Notes: generated by a model from the letters alone, not told the origin. Positions 41,656 through 50,869 are shown, counted from the first letter of the stretch. The stretch is DNA of 64,000 nt from Micavibrio_A sp964539025 (GCA_964539025.1 CAZIFA010000003.1:238560-302559); one strand, 5' to 3'. Made by a program: numbers and translations.

Positions 41656-41719
41656 ATCATCCTGAGGACATCGCCCGAAGGATCTCTTTGAGATTCTTCG
41701 CTTCGCTCAGAATGACAGG
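41656..41719. repeat. Palindromic CATCCTGAG / GAAGGATCT intergenic repeat
   Basis: ATCATCCTGAGGACATCG..GAAGGATCT is mirrored by AGATTCTTCGCTTCGCTCAGAATGACA. This is the widespread palindromic 'TGTCATCCTGAG-CGAAGGATCTC' type of intergenic repeat. A second copy lies at 54303-54379. It sits after degQ, before rarA, and may act as a transcript-end hairpin. Confidence 0.8.
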
Positions 41720-41725
41720 AAAAAA

Positions 41726-43144
41726 CTATCGAATAACTATTTGTGTCTTTTGGCCGTTGCGTTCGATCACCAAGGCAAAGCTGGGTTGACCTTTTGCGTC
41801 CGCCAACACGGATTTCAACTCCTTGACGGTTTTGATTTCCTTGTTATTGACGCTGACGATAATGTCTCCGCGCTGGAACAGGCGTGAGGCCGCGCGTCCG
41901 TTGGCAACCCCGGTCACCACGACACCCTTGGCTTCACCGGACAGGTTTTGTTCTACGATAACGGCAGGATTGATGTTGGAAACTGTCGCGCCATTTAGCG
42001 GCGTTGCGCCATCCAATGTCGCCTCCTCACGCGAAGGTGAATCCGGCGGTGCGACCGCCTTGACCCTGAAATTCATCGCCTTGCCCTTGCGCAACACGTC
42101 AAGCGAAGCCTCTTCACCCAGCGGGAGCGTCGCAAGGCGGAATTTCAATTCGGCGCCGTCATGCACTTCCTTGCCGTTAATCGCTGCGATGACGTCGCCC
42201 ACCTGCATGCCTTCTTTAAGAAGCGGGCTTTCCGGATGGATGTTCGTGATCAGAACGCCGGTCGGACGGTTGAGGTCGAGCGAGCTTGCGATATCCGCCG
42301 TCACTGGCTGGCCATTGAAACCGAGCCATGCGCGAACAATCGCCTTACCTGTGTGATTGCCACCTTTTTCCGCAGCGATTACAGTCGCCACCATTTCGGA
42401 CGGAATAGCAAAACCGATACCGAGCGATCCGCCCGAACGTGAATAAATCGCCGAATTGATGCCGACCACGCCGCCATCGATGGACACAAGCGGCCCGCCG
42501 GAATTGCCGGGGTTAATCGCGGCATCTGTTTGAATGAAGAAATTAAAGTCATTGATGTTAAGCGAGGAGCGTGCCAATGCCGAAACGATCCCGCTCGTCA
42601 CCGTTTGGCCAACGCCGAACGGATTGCCGATGGCGATAACGATATCGCCGACCTGCAATTGTTCCGACGGTTTTAAAGGCGCATGGGGAAGCAATTCACC
42701 CTTGGCATCGACCCGCAAAATAGCAAGGTCCGAACGTTCATCGATCAACGATACCTTTGCATCAAATTCACGGCGGTCTGCGAGAACGACCATGATTTCC
42801 TGCGCATATTTTACCACATGCGCATTGGTTATAATCAGCCCGTCGTTCTCGACGATGACGCCAGAACCCAGCGAACTTTCAACCTGCTCACGCGTAAGAC
42901 CCTGCACGCCCATATCGCCGAAAAATTTCTGAAACATAGGGTCTGCCATGAATGGACTGACGCGCTTTTGCACGACACGCTTGGTATAGATATTGACGAC
43001 GGCGGGGGAAGTCTTCTTGACCACAGGCGCGTAGGAAAGCGTAAGCTGCTCCTCCGAATGCGGAACCATACGGTCCTGCGCGAAGGCGGAAACGCCGACC
43101 AGCATGCACAAAGCCGCAAAAACCTGAAGAACCCTGATACTCAT
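41726..43144 (-). CDS. degQ: Periplasmic serine endoprotease of the DegP/DegQ (Do) family
   Basis: A 472-residue periplasmic quality-control protease. A signal peptide (cut after 'GVSAFA') precedes the trypsin-like domain with triad His in 'TNAHVVK', Asp in 'RSDLAILRV' and Ser in 'NPGNSGGPLV'. Two PDZ domains follow, about residues 265-355 and 380-470. The short LA loop suits DegQ rather than DegP. Confidence 0.93.
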   Translation of the reverse strand: MSIRVLQVFAALCMLVGVSAFAQDRMVPHSEEQLTLSYAPVVKKTSPAVVNIYTKRVVQKRVSPFMADPMFQKFFGDMGVQGLTREQVESSLGSGVIVENDGLIITNAHVVKYAQEIMVVLADRREFDAKVSLIDERSDLAILRVDAKGELLPHAPLKPSEQLQVGDIVIAIGNPFGVGQTVTSGIVSALARSSLNINDFNFFIQTDAAINPGNSGGPLVSIDGGVVGINSAIYSRSGGSLGIGFAIPSEMVATVIAAEKGGNHTGKAIVRAWLGFNGQPVTADIASSLDLNRPTGVLITNIHPESPLLKEGMQVGDVIAAINGKEVHDGAELKFRLATLPLGEEASLDVLRKGKAMNFRVKAVAPPDSPSREEATLDGATPLNGATVSNINPAVIVEQNLSGEAKGVVVTGVANGRAASRLFQRGDIIVSVNNKEIKTVKELKSVLADAKGQPSFALVIERNGQKTQIVIR

Positions 43145-43210
43145 GGCTATATTCCCTAAAACCAGCCTATTTTCTACGAAAGGAATGGGGCAGGATTGTG
43201 ACTAATTTCT

Positions 43211-43888
43211 TTATTTCGGCGGTTTTTTAAGATCTTTTTCAAACTCGGGCTGGCCTGCAGGCATAGGCTTGGAACGCCGCCAGTTCTGTTCGAACTGTTT
43301 GCGATACGTGTCGGCAATCAGCTTGTTCTCTATGACAACAAATCGATCCGGTAAGGCAATGGCATATTTATCGCCATAGACGGATGCACTGACCTGAGAG
43401 GCAATATCATGGGAACACCACCGATAGGTGGAACAATCGGCCGGGCCATAGAACGAGCGAACGCCCTCGCGAAGCAACAGTCTTTCTTTCAGTTTGTATT
43501 TTCGAAATTGCTGACAATACTCAAAAAAGACGGAACGATATTTGGACCAAAATATCTCTTCATCGTCGATAATATGCAGCCCCTCACCGCCTTTGACCCG
43601 TAGAGTTTCCACGATATCGTTCATGTATTGGGAAAAAGCATCTCTACCTTCGAAATTCATGACCTTAAAAACATTGTTTTTTAACCGAACCCCATCGGCG
43701 TCTATAAACTCGACACCATGCGTTTCTAAAACTTTCTGGATTTTTTCGAGCGTCTGCAAACGCGGCTTGGCGTGCTGACGGCTTATGGCGTTGATGGCCG
43801 TCGTTGAAAGTTCGCATTCTTTAGCCAGATCCGCCTGCGTCCATTCTAGAAGCCCGCAACCCGCGCGCATTTGTTTCAATGAAATCAT
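43211..43888 (-). CDS. XRE-family regulator with C-terminal domain
   Basis: A 225-residue protein. The HTH at residues 5-60 ('LLEWTQADLAKECELSTTAI') matches the XRE domains that open small integrated-element regulators, followed by 'H-G-V-E-F-I-D-A-D-G-V-R-L', common just after this HTH class. The remaining 140 residues resemble no sensor I know and include 'LHIIDDEEIFW'. Its start region overlaps inverted repeats that may be its operators. Confidence 0.8.
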   Translation of the reverse strand: MISLKQMRAGCGLLEWTQADLAKECELSTTAINAISRQHAKPRLQTLEKIQKVLETHGVEFIDADGVRLKNNVFKVMNFEGRDAFSQYMNDIVETLRVKGGEGLHIIDDEEIFWSKYRSVFFEYCQQFRKYKLKERLLLREGVRSFYGPADCSTYRWCSHDIASQVSASVYGDKYAIALPDRFVVIENKLIADTYRKQFEQNWRRSKPMPAGQPEFEKDLKKPPK

Positions 43889-43904
43889 GTAAGCATTTTA
43901 CATC

Positions 43905-43927
43905 AAACTTATATTTTATTCAAGTTT
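43905..43927. promoter_or_regulatory. Inverted repeat between XRE regulator and yhhQ-type gene
   Basis: AAACTT and AAGTTT separated by 11 AT-rich bases. Close by, GTAAGCATTTTAC is a second weak palindrome. These may be operators for the regulator in the 87-nt divergent gap. No preQ1 riboswitch fold was evident here. Confidence 0.35.
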
Positions 43928-43975
43928 AGACATATTATATTTTTCAATGCTGTCTTTTGACTGTAAACCCCCACC

Positions 43976-44686
43976 ATGATGATTACCGACCCCCATAAAG
44001 CCTCACACGTAAGGCATAAATACCTCGATCTGCTGGGCATGATCTGGGTGACGTTTTTGATCATCGCAACGCTGACGGCGGCAAAAACATTTGATTTGGG
44101 TCCATTCAGCTTTTCCGTGGCTGTTATAGCCTATCCCATCACCTATATCTTTGCGGATATATTCACGGAAGTTTACGGCTACGCCAAAACCAGAAGGATT
44201 GTATGGACCGGGCTCATCTGTTTGATACTTGCATCGGCCATACCTGCTTTATATGCCGTTGTGCCGCCTTCGGAGAGCTATCCCAACAACACGGCATTCA
44301 GAAGTATATTTTTATTTAGCCCTGCCTTGGGTATCGCCGGGGTCATGTGCTTTTTCATGGGGGAATTTGCGAACGATTACGTCCTGGCCAAAATGAAGGT
44401 TTTTTCCGAAGGCCGCATGCTCGGGTTCCGTCTTATTGCCTCCACACTCGCCGGACAAATAGCGGACAGCATAACCTTTTATTCCCTTTGCGTTTTGCTG
44501 GCTGGAATCTACCGCATTGAAGATCTGCCCAATCTTATACTTTCAACGATAGTCTTTTGCACCGCATGGGAGATTTTAGCCCTGCCGTTTACGTGCCGTG
44601 TCATAAAATACCTTAAAAAAGCCGAAGGCGTGGATATTTACGACCGGGATACGAATTTTAATCCTTTCCATTTGCGCACGACGTAA
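43976..44686 (+). CDS. yhhQ: Queuosine precursor transporter, YhhQ/VUT family
   Basis: A 236-residue inner-membrane protein with six hydrophobic segments. 'PITYIFADIFTEVYGYAKTRR' is the family signature region, with 'LAGQIADSITFYSL' later. E. coli YhhQ imports preQ0/preQ1. A second possible start lies at codon 2. No queuosine synthesis gene is in the window. Confidence 0.9.
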   Translation: MMITDPHKASHVRHKYLDLLGMIWVTFLIIATLTAAKTFDLGPFSFSVAVIAYPITYIFADIFTEVYGYAKTRRIVWTGLICLILASAIPALYAVVPPSESYPNNTAFRSIFLFSPALGIAGVMCFFMGEFANDYVLAKMKVFSEGRMLGFRLIASTLAGQIADSITFYSLCVLLAGIYRIEDLPNLILSTIVFCTAWEILALPFTCRVIKYLKKAEGVDIYDRDTNFNPFHLRTT

Positions 44687-44731
44687 AGAATTCTTCTTTA
44701 TTAAAGCCTTCTTTTTTCTTATTCTATCCCC

Positions 44732-45706
44732 ATGCGCAAAACGATCCTTGATATTGCGGGCCGAAAAGGCCCCGGCCAATCCCCCCTCGTCTGCCTCACG
44801 GCCTATACGGCGTCGATGGCGGCTCTGCTCGATCCACATTGCGATATACTTCTGGTCGGCGATAGCGTCGCCATGGTCGTCTATGGCGAACCGTCCACCT
44901 TGCAGGCTGACATAGATATGATGATCCGCCATGGGCGCGCGGTACAGAACGCCACGAAAGAAGCGCTCGTCGTCATCGACATGCCATTCGGTTCGTATCA
45001 GGAAAGTAAAGAGACCGCGTTCAAAAATGCCGCGCGCATCATGAAAGAAACAGGCGCGGCTTGCGTCAAGCTTGAGGGCGGCGCGGAAATGGCAGAAACG
45101 GTTGCATACCTGACACAACGCGCAATCCCGGTGATAGGTCATGTGGGGCTGCAACCGCAATCGATGAATACGATGGGCGGGTTTAAAACGCAAGGCCGCG
45201 ACGATGCCAGCGCACAAAAAATCCTCGATGATGCCAAAGCGATTTCTGATACGGGCGCATTCGCCATCGTCGTCGAAGGCGTCGCCGAAAAGCTCGCCAG
45301 CGATATTACACTCCTGGTTACCTGCCCCGTGATCGGCATAGGTGCATCCGCCGCGTGTGATGGGCAAATCCTCGTCGTCGATGACATGCTCGGCCTCACG
45401 CTGGGCAAAAAACCCAAATTCGTTAAAGAATACGCCGCGCTCGGCAATGATGTCACCCGCGCGGTCAAACAATATGCCGACGACGTCCGCGCCCGTCGCT
45501 TCCCGACGTCCGCGCATGTTTACGGCATGCGAGATGCAAACACGCCGATCACACCGCCGCCCGTAAACCCCGCAACCACCGCCGTTACACCGCCTGCCGC
45601 GCCGCAAATTCCTGCGCCTCCGGCAACGCCTGTGCAAGAAAACAAACCATCGAATTTGTTTGAAAGTGTTTTGCGCGCGACACCCAAACGCAACCGGGAT
45701 TATTGA
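44732..45706 (+). CDS. panB: 3-methyl-2-oxobutanoate hydroxymethyltransferase with C-terminal extension
   Basis: Makes ketopantoate for pantothenate/CoA synthesis. The TIM-barrel enzyme part has 'LLVGDSVAMVVYG', 'DMPFGSYQ', 'KLEGGAEMAE', 'VIGHVGLQPQ' and 'PVIGIGASAACDGQILVVDDMLGL'. It is complete by about residue 265. A further 55 residues rich in Pro, Ala and Thr follow ('VNPATTAVTPPAAPQIPAPP'), which the family does not normally carry. Its stop is 1 nt from the convergent 775-residue gene. Confidence 0.94.
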   Translation: MRKTILDIAGRKGPGQSPLVCLTAYTASMAALLDPHCDILLVGDSVAMVVYGEPSTLQADIDMMIRHGRAVQNATKEALVVIDMPFGSYQESKETAFKNAARIMKETGAACVKLEGGAEMAETVAYLTQRAIPVIGHVGLQPQSMNTMGGFKTQGRDDASAQKILDDAKAISDTGAFAIVVEGVAEKLASDITLLVTCPVIGIGASAACDGQILVVDDMLGLTLGKKPKFVKEYAALGNDVTRAVKQYADDVRARRFPTSAHVYGMRDANTPITPPPVNPATTAVTPPAAPQIPAPPATPVQENKPSNLFESVLRATPKRNRDY

Positions 45707-45707
45707 T

Positions 45708-48035
45708 TTAAACGAACCGCAAGTTGGGTTGCCTGTCGGGAGCCATTTTAGGATCGAGCGATTGCAACAAAGCAGCAGATCTTTGGTATAAAAAACGATC
45801 GGAGAGGCAACCCCACTGGCCCGCCCGGCGGAATCTCTGAGGCAAGACGTCATGAAGAACTTCTACGGCCTGCCTGTTCTGTTCAGGATCGAACGGGTTA
45901 TGGCCCACCTGCCCTCTTATGCCCGCACGTTGTTCCGCCTTCCTGCGCAAGCTCATACGAGCCTCCGCATATGGTTTTGCGCTCAGTCTTTGCCCATTAA
46001 TCCATTCGGTTCTTTCATGCACGGCATAGGCGACCCTATTACTTGATATTCTGGAGCTTCCTTCATTGGAAAGTATTTCTTTTACACGCAAGATAAGGAT
46101 ATCGGAAGTTTCTGGTTGTTCTTCCTCTAAAATGGCTAGAGCCTGCGCCGATCCATCGTGATTTTTTCTGACCGAAAGAAAATGGATAGGATCATAAGCG
46201 ACTTCCTTTAATCGTCTGGCCGCCAGTTCATCGCCCATGCTGGTCAGAAATTTTTGTCCTTCCGAAGCCTGATGTATGGATCGGATATCATAGGCCTCAT
46301 CCTCTTCAAATCCGACATAATCGAAAGTAGGATTAGGCAGTCCACGCCATTTTTGGTCGGCGGGATATTCGTTAAACGCGTCGCTCGCTGCCAGTTGGCG
46401 TCTACGTTTATCCCATTCGCCCAAGTAGGTATCGAAATGACGCGCTAGGCCAAGCAGGCGCGCAATATTGTCTTCCCGATACAACTCCCCGCACAGGCTT
46501 AACTGGCGCGGATTTCTTGTAAGACTTTTTGCGCGTGGACCGATGCCATGCATTCGTACGTCTGAAAACGATCCCGAGCAGGCCACGATATCTCCTTGAT
46601 TCACAGCCTTATGTTGCAAATCAACAGACATATTCAAAGCCAACGGCGCCATGCATGATATGCCCACACTGTCGGCCAACGTTAAGATATTCCTGAGTGA
46701 GATAGATAAATAGCCTCCCCTATCCCCATCATACTGATGCGCAAGATCGCCCCAGCTTTGTCCGTAATTGGCGGCAAGAAGTTCCACAAAATCTCTGATC
46801 GTTTGTCCCCTAGGGCGAAAATGCGCATTTGCAAGCTGTTCATCGGCCTTGTTGAATATTTCAAACGCTTGCCAGTCTTCAAGAGAAGCCGGATAAAATT
46901 CTTTGTCGATCGCCGACAGGCTGGCAGCAATTTTTTCAAAATTCCGTGCAACGGGAGACCCAACATCTGCCTCACTCAACCCTTGAATAGTGCGCAAAAC
47001 TTCAGTCGATGCCTGCGGCCAGAGAAGGCTGGCAGCTTTATCAGGGTCGTTAATAGTATAACCGATTTCACGTATGACCGGGTGTGTGGAAAAAGATTGA
47101 ACAGACGATGCCGCCAAGGGATATTTACTAAAAAACTCTCTTCTTTTCTCAGCAAGTTCTACGAAGGGCTCAATAACTACTTTTGTGCGTTTTTGGCGGC
47201 GATCATTTTCATCCGTATAAACTTCTTCGACCGTCGTTTTCTTTATTGGCCTTAAATGCGTGTATAGCATCATGGATTGCTGGCCGGGTATATTGGCCAT
47301 GACTTCCAGAACATCACTATCAAGCGGTTCTTTAAAAGAATTGATGGCTCTTTTTAGAATATCCTCATCCAGTTCCCGAAGAATTTTTTCTGGACTTAAA
47401 TCCAAAGGAAGATTTATCTCACGTGTTTTTTCAGAGACTCCCGTTGCAAGATCAAATGTGACGGTTATTTCACCGGGTTTGGGTTTTACCAACGAAGGCA
47501 CATGTTTCAGCAGCCATCGGCGTCGGGCTTTTTCGCCGGCTTTTAATAGGTCCTCATGATCAAACAGCGCTTGCAGACTATATTCATCGCGAAGATCACG
47601 TTTATCGAGAATGCTGTCTATGGAACGCCATTTATCGACTGTGGCCTCCACCCTTTCTTCCATCGATAAAACCGGCAGTGCAGCCTTGTGCGCTCTTCTC
47701 TTGCGTTGAAATATCTCTGCTTCAACCGGGATATGTTCAAGAAACGCGGCCTCAAACAAGTTCTGACCGTTAAAGCCGATAACAAGAAACCCCCGCCCGC
47801 CTATTCTTGAAGGACCGGCCGGGAGAAAAACATACTGGCTGTTGTTATAACTTGGCCGTGCCAGAAATGCCGTACTTTGCGCGATGTATTCTTTAAAATC
47901 GTTTTGGATTTGATGCCGTTCTGGCGGCGTTATCTCGGGATCATAGGTTAGCGCTTGCTTCAACTTGGCCCATGCCAATGGCGCTGTGAACGTGGTGTCG
48001 AACTTGACTAGCGAGACTGTATCTTTTGATGCCAT
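45708..48035 (-). CDS. Large protein of unknown function (775 residues)
   Basis: The largest unassigned protein here. It has no signal peptide or membrane segment and is charged throughout. Segments that may be conserved include 'GPSRIGGRGFLVIGFNGQNL' near residues 75-95, 'RGQTIRDFVELLAANYGQSW' near 415, and 'YDPIHFLSVRKNHDGSAQAL' near 610. No nucleotide-binding or metal motif was recognised. It begins 36 nt below the rplQ terminator and lacks an obvious ribosome site, so it may be leaderless. It separates rplQ from degQ, which are neighbours in many alphaproteobacteria. Confidence 0.75.
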   Translation of the reverse strand: MASKDTVSLVKFDTTFTAPLAWAKLKQALTYDPEITPPERHQIQNDFKEYIAQSTAFLARPSYNNSQYVFLPAGPSRIGGRGFLVIGFNGQNLFEAAFLEHIPVEAEIFQRKRRAHKAALPVLSMEERVEATVDKWRSIDSILDKRDLRDEYSLQALFDHEDLLKAGEKARRRWLLKHVPSLVKPKPGEITVTFDLATGVSEKTREINLPLDLSPEKILRELDEDILKRAINSFKEPLDSDVLEVMANIPGQQSMMLYTHLRPIKKTTVEEVYTDENDRRQKRTKVVIEPFVELAEKRREFFSKYPLAASSVQSFSTHPVIREIGYTINDPDKAASLLWPQASTEVLRTIQGLSEADVGSPVARNFEKIAASLSAIDKEFYPASLEDWQAFEIFNKADEQLANAHFRPRGQTIRDFVELLAANYGQSWGDLAHQYDGDRGGYLSISLRNILTLADSVGISCMAPLALNMSVDLQHKAVNQGDIVACSGSFSDVRMHGIGPRAKSLTRNPRQLSLCGELYREDNIARLLGLARHFDTYLGEWDKRRRQLAASDAFNEYPADQKWRGLPNPTFDYVGFEEDEAYDIRSIHQASEGQKFLTSMGDELAARRLKEVAYDPIHFLSVRKNHDGSAQALAILEEEQPETSDILILRVKEILSNEGSSRISSNRVAYAVHERTEWINGQRLSAKPYAEARMSLRRKAEQRAGIRGQVGHNPFDPEQNRQAVEVLHDVLPQRFRRAGQWGCLSDRFLYQRSAALLQSLDPKMAPDRQPNLRFV

Positions 48036-48070
48036 ATAATTTTATAGAAAATAATCGCAATCCTGACAAT

Positions 48071-48100
48071 AAAAAACCCCGCTTTTGAGCGGGGTTTTTG
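48071..48100 (-). terminator. Intrinsic terminator after rplQ
   Basis: On the minus strand ACCCCGCTCAAAAGCGGGGT with T-run: a 7-bp GC stem (CCCCGCT/AGCGGGG) around AAA and followed by TTTTTT. It closes the ribosomal supercluster 18 nt after the rplQ stop. Confidence 0.92.
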
Positions 48101-48117
48101 AATGGTGTTAACGAAGA

Positions 48118-48624
48118 TTAAGCAGCGGCCTTTTTCTTGGCAGGCGCTTTTTTCGCCGGAGCCTTTTTGGCAGGTTTCGGGCCTGCTTTACCGGCTTCTT
48201 CTTTTTCTTCGGTCTCGTAATCAGAGTCCGTGAAGACAGGGCCGGAATCTTGTCCCTTGGCCGTTACATCGCGGTCCAGCAGCTCGACAACCGCCATCGG
48301 CGCATTGTCGCCATAACGGAAGCCGGCTTTCAGAACGCGGGCATAGCCGCCCTTACGGTCTGCATAGCGCGTGGCCAGCGTGTCGAATAATTTCGCGGCT
48401 TGCTCTTGGTCGCGCAGGCGGGAAATCGCCAGACGACGGTTTGCGAGGCCGCCTTTTTTGCCGAGCGTGATCAGCTTTTCAACGATCGGCTTCAGTTCTT
48501 TTGCTTTGGGCAGGGTCGTTACGATCTGCTCATGTTTGATCAGCGCGGCCGCCATGTTGGCAAACATCGCCGTGCGGTGTTGCGATGTGCGGTTCAGTTT
48601 ACGTTGCTTTAATCCGTGTCTCAC
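48118..48624 (-). CDS. rplQ: Ribosomal protein L17 (bL17) with A/K/P-rich tail
   Basis: A 168-residue large-subunit protein near the exit tunnel. The core 'MRHGLKQRKLNRTSQHRTAM' start (20 residues) and 'TTLPKAKELKPIVEKLITLG' are canonical. The family is about 120-140 residues; here the last 35 or so form an acidic patch and then PAKKAPAKK repeats. Last gene of the supercluster, 283 nt downstream of rpoA. Confidence 0.97.
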   Translation of the reverse strand: MRHGLKQRKLNRTSQHRTAMFANMAAALIKHEQIVTTLPKAKELKPIVEKLITLGKKGGLANRRLAISRLRDQEQAAKLFDTLATRYADRKGGYARVLKAGFRYGDNAPMAVVELLDRDVTAKGQDSGPVFTDSDYETEEKEEAGKAGPKPAKKAPAKKAPAKKKAAA

Positions 48625-48907
48625 GGCAGTTCTCCTTCATATAGCGGGCCGACGCATCGGTCCCATGGTATTTCCCGTTGGCATCTTTCGATAGGAAACG
48701 GGGGTGGACACTATGTCCTTTGTAAACGACCTGCGTTTTACGGGCAGGAGATCGTACAATCTATTTTGCTCCAGTCGATTGGATCCTTCGATCTTACTTT
48801 CGGACTGGCGCTTTTATTTCTCGATGTATTGCCCAAGGCAGCACCAAGAAATGCCATGACGCATGGAAAGATGTCTCTCTTCTTTACCTGCATCATGGCT
48901 TATTCCT
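48625..48907 (-). other. Long rpoA-rplQ intergenic region
   Basis: These 283 nt separate rpoA from rplQ, normally a short gap. No coding sequence is convincing on either strand. CCCGTT (about 48679) and AACGGG (about 48707) form a weak inverted repeat. It may hold a separate rplQ promoter, but no clear -35/-10 was found. Confidence 0.4.
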
Positions 48908-49930
48908 TTAGTTGCTGAACGGATCGTCCAGACGTTTCGCCAGTTCTTCGATATTCTCTGGCGGCCAACCTTCGACCTGCATACCAAGATGCAGACCCAT
49001 GTTGGTCAAAACTTCTTTGATCTCGTTCAGAGATTTGCGGCCGAAGTTCGGAGTACGGAGCATATCGCTCTCGGACTTTTGAACCAGATCGCCGATGTAA
49101 ACGATGTTGTCGTTCTTCAGGCAGTTTGCCGAACGAACGGACAGTTCAAGCTCATCCACTTTGCGCAGCAGGTTGCGGTTGAACGGCAGTTCGTCCGCTT
49201 CTTCGCCGCCCGTTGCTGCATCTGGTTCTTCGAAGTTAATGAACACTTGCAGCTGGTCTTGCAGAATGCGCGCTGCGTAAGCAACAGCATCTTCGGGGCT
49301 GATAACACCGTTGGTTTCGACAGACATGGTCAGCTTGTCGTAGTCCGTGATCTGGCCAACGCGCGTATCTTCGATTTCGTAAGACACTTTGCGAACGGGC
49401 GAGAATACGGAATCGACCGGGATAAGGCCGACAGGCGCTTCTTCCGGACGGTTCAATGCAGCAGGGCGGTAACCTTTGCCGGTGTTGACCGTCATCTCCA
49501 TGTTGAATTTCGCGCCTTTGTCGAGCGTGCAGATAACGAGATCGGGGTTCATGATCTCGATGTCCGCGCCTGCTTCGATCATACCGGCGGTCACTTCACA
49601 AGGACCTTCGGCATTAACGCGCATTTTCTTTGGGCCTTCTGCGTGCATACGCACGGAGATGGCTTTTACGTTCAGAACAACGTCGGTTACGTCTTCGCGG
49701 ACACCTTCGATGCTGGAGAATTCATGCAGAACGCCATCGATCTGGATGCCCGTCACAGCCGCGCCTTGCAGCGAGGACAGCAGGATGCGACGCAATGCGT
49801 TGCCGAGCGTCAAGCCAAAGCCGCGTTCCAGCGGTTCGGCGACAATTTTGCCCGTCGTTTTGGAATTGCTGCCGTGTGCGATATCAATCTTTTGCGGCTT
49901 GATCAGTTCTTGCCAGTTCTTCTGGATCAT
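48908..49930 (-). CDS. rpoA: RNA polymerase alpha subunit
   Basis: A 340-residue subunit that seeds RNA polymerase assembly and contacts activators and UP elements. The N-terminal dimer domain contains 'FGLTLGNALRRILLSSLQGA', and the C-terminal alpha-CTD contains 'LELSVRSANCLKNDNIVYIG' and 'NFGRKSLNEIKEVL'. Standard length and position after rpsK. Confidence 0.98.
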   Translation of the reverse strand: MIQKNWQELIKPQKIDIAHGSNSKTTGKIVAEPLERGFGLTLGNALRRILLSSLQGAAVTGIQIDGVLHEFSSIEGVREDVTDVVLNVKAISVRMHAEGPKKMRVNAEGPCEVTAGMIEAGADIEIMNPDLVICTLDKGAKFNMEMTVNTGKGYRPAALNRPEEAPVGLIPVDSVFSPVRKVSYEIEDTRVGQITDYDKLTMSVETNGVISPEDAVAYAARILQDQLQVFINFEEPDAATGGEEADELPFNRNLLRKVDELELSVRSANCLKNDNIVYIGDLVQKSESDMLRTPNFGRKSLNEIKEVLTNMGLHLGMQVEGWPPENIEELAKRLDDPFSN

Positions 49931-49983
49931 AATTTTAGTACCTTTCTTGTTAACGTCATCCGGGTCTTAACCGGCCTCTGGTT

Positions 49984-50064
49984 ATTGGAGGACTGGAGGA
50001 TCGGAGGACTAGATGATCGGAAAAAATCCAGTCCTCTAGTTCTCTAATCCTCCAATCCTCTAAT
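49984..50064. repeat. 38-bp imperfect inverted repeat built of 9-bp units
   Basis: The arms 49984-50021 and 50027-50064 are imperfect reverse complements around AAAAA. Each arm is made of degenerate GGAGGATT/C-type 9-mers, the same unit as the tandem repeat in mnmA (10795-10828). It fills most of the rpsK-rpoA gap and would form a very long hairpin in the mRNA. Confidence 0.8.
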
Positions 50065-50069
50065 CTCTA

Positions 50070-50471
50070 TTAAACGCGTCTGCGTTTGCGTGGGCGGCAT
50101 CCGTTGTGCGGGATCGGCGTGATGTCCTTGATCGAACGGACATTCAGACCGATCAGGCCAAGCGCGCGAAGTGCGCTCTCGCGTCCCGAGCCCGGACCTT
50201 TGATCACAACGTAAACATCTTTCACGCCGTGTTCTTGTGCTTTGCGGCCCGCATCTTCTGCGGCCATCTGCGCGGCGTACGGCGTGGATTTACGCGAACC
50301 CTTGAAGCCCATCAGACCGGCGGAAGACCACGAAATCGTGTTGCCTTGGTCATCGGTGATGGTGACATGGGTGTTGTTGAAAGATGCATTCACGTGCACA
50401 TCGGCGGTCGTGATGTTCTTTTTTACTTTTTTGACAGGTTTGCCTGCCGCTGCTGTTGCTGGTTTAGCCAT
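50070..50471 (-). CDS. rpsK: Ribosomal protein S11 (uS11)
   Basis: A 133-residue small-subunit platform protein. 'VHVNASFNNTHVTITDDQGN' and 'IPHNGCRPRKRRRV' are canonical. The first 18 residues (K/A/P-rich, 'ATAAAGKPVKKVKKN') are a modest N-terminal extension. It follows rpsM by 14 nt. Confidence 0.98.
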   Translation of the reverse strand: MAKPATAAAGKPVKKVKKNITTADVHVNASFNNTHVTITDDQGNTISWSSAGLMGFKGSRKSTPYAAQMAAEDAGRKAQEHGVKDVYVVIKGPGSGRESALRALGLIGLNVRSIKDITPIPHNGCRPRKRRRV

Positions 50472-50485
50472 TGTTCATCACTCCC

Positions 50486-50869
50486 CTATTTCATCGTCGG
50501 CTGTTTTTTGCCGGCGACCGGTTTGGCCGGACCTTTACGCGTGCGCGCATTGGTCTTCGTACGCTGACCGCGAACGGGCAGGTGCTTGCGGTGACGGATG
50601 CCACGATAGCAGGCCATGTCGATCAGGCGTTTGATGTTGATTGCGATTTCGCGGCGCAGATCGCCCTCGATTTTGTATTGATCCGTGTCGATTTCCGAAC
50701 GGATGGCGTTCAGTTCATCTTCGGTCAATGCGTTCATGCGGCGGCTTTCGTCGATGCCGCATTTTTTCAAGATTTGTCGTGCCGAAAAGCGTCCGATGCC
50801 GTGAACATAGGTCAAAGCGATCAGAGCGCGTTTATTGTCAGGGACGTTAACGCCCGCGATACGTGCCAT
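50486..50869 (-). CDS. rpsM: Ribosomal protein S13 (uS13)
   Basis: A 127-residue head protein contacting the P-site tRNA and L5. 'MARIAGVNVPDNKRALIAL' opens it and 'GIRHRKHLPVRGQRTKTNAR' is the conserved C-terminal region. AAAGGAGAAA precedes the ATG. Separated from adk by an orphan gene and two hairpins. Confidence 0.98.
   Translation of the reverse strand: MARIAGVNVPDNKRALIALTYVHGIGRFSARQILKKCGIDESRRMNALTEDELNAIRSEIDTDQYKIEGDLRREIAINIKRLIDMACYRGIRHRKHLPVRGQRTKTNARTRKGPAKPVAGKKQPTMK

Noticed and set aside
43889..43975. PreQ1 riboswitch before the yhhQ-type gene
   Set aside because: The 87-nt gap lacks the C-rich loop and A-rich tail of a preQ1 aptamer.
44576..45853. A 425-codon minus-strand frame
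   Set aside because: It is antisense to panB, whose enzyme motifs are all in the plus-strand frame.
48863..50047. A 394-codon plus-strand frame, and similar ones at 61901-63136 and 63163-63978
   Set aside because: They are shadows of rpoA, rplD/rplC and rplC/rpsJ and have no ribosome site or protein-like composition.
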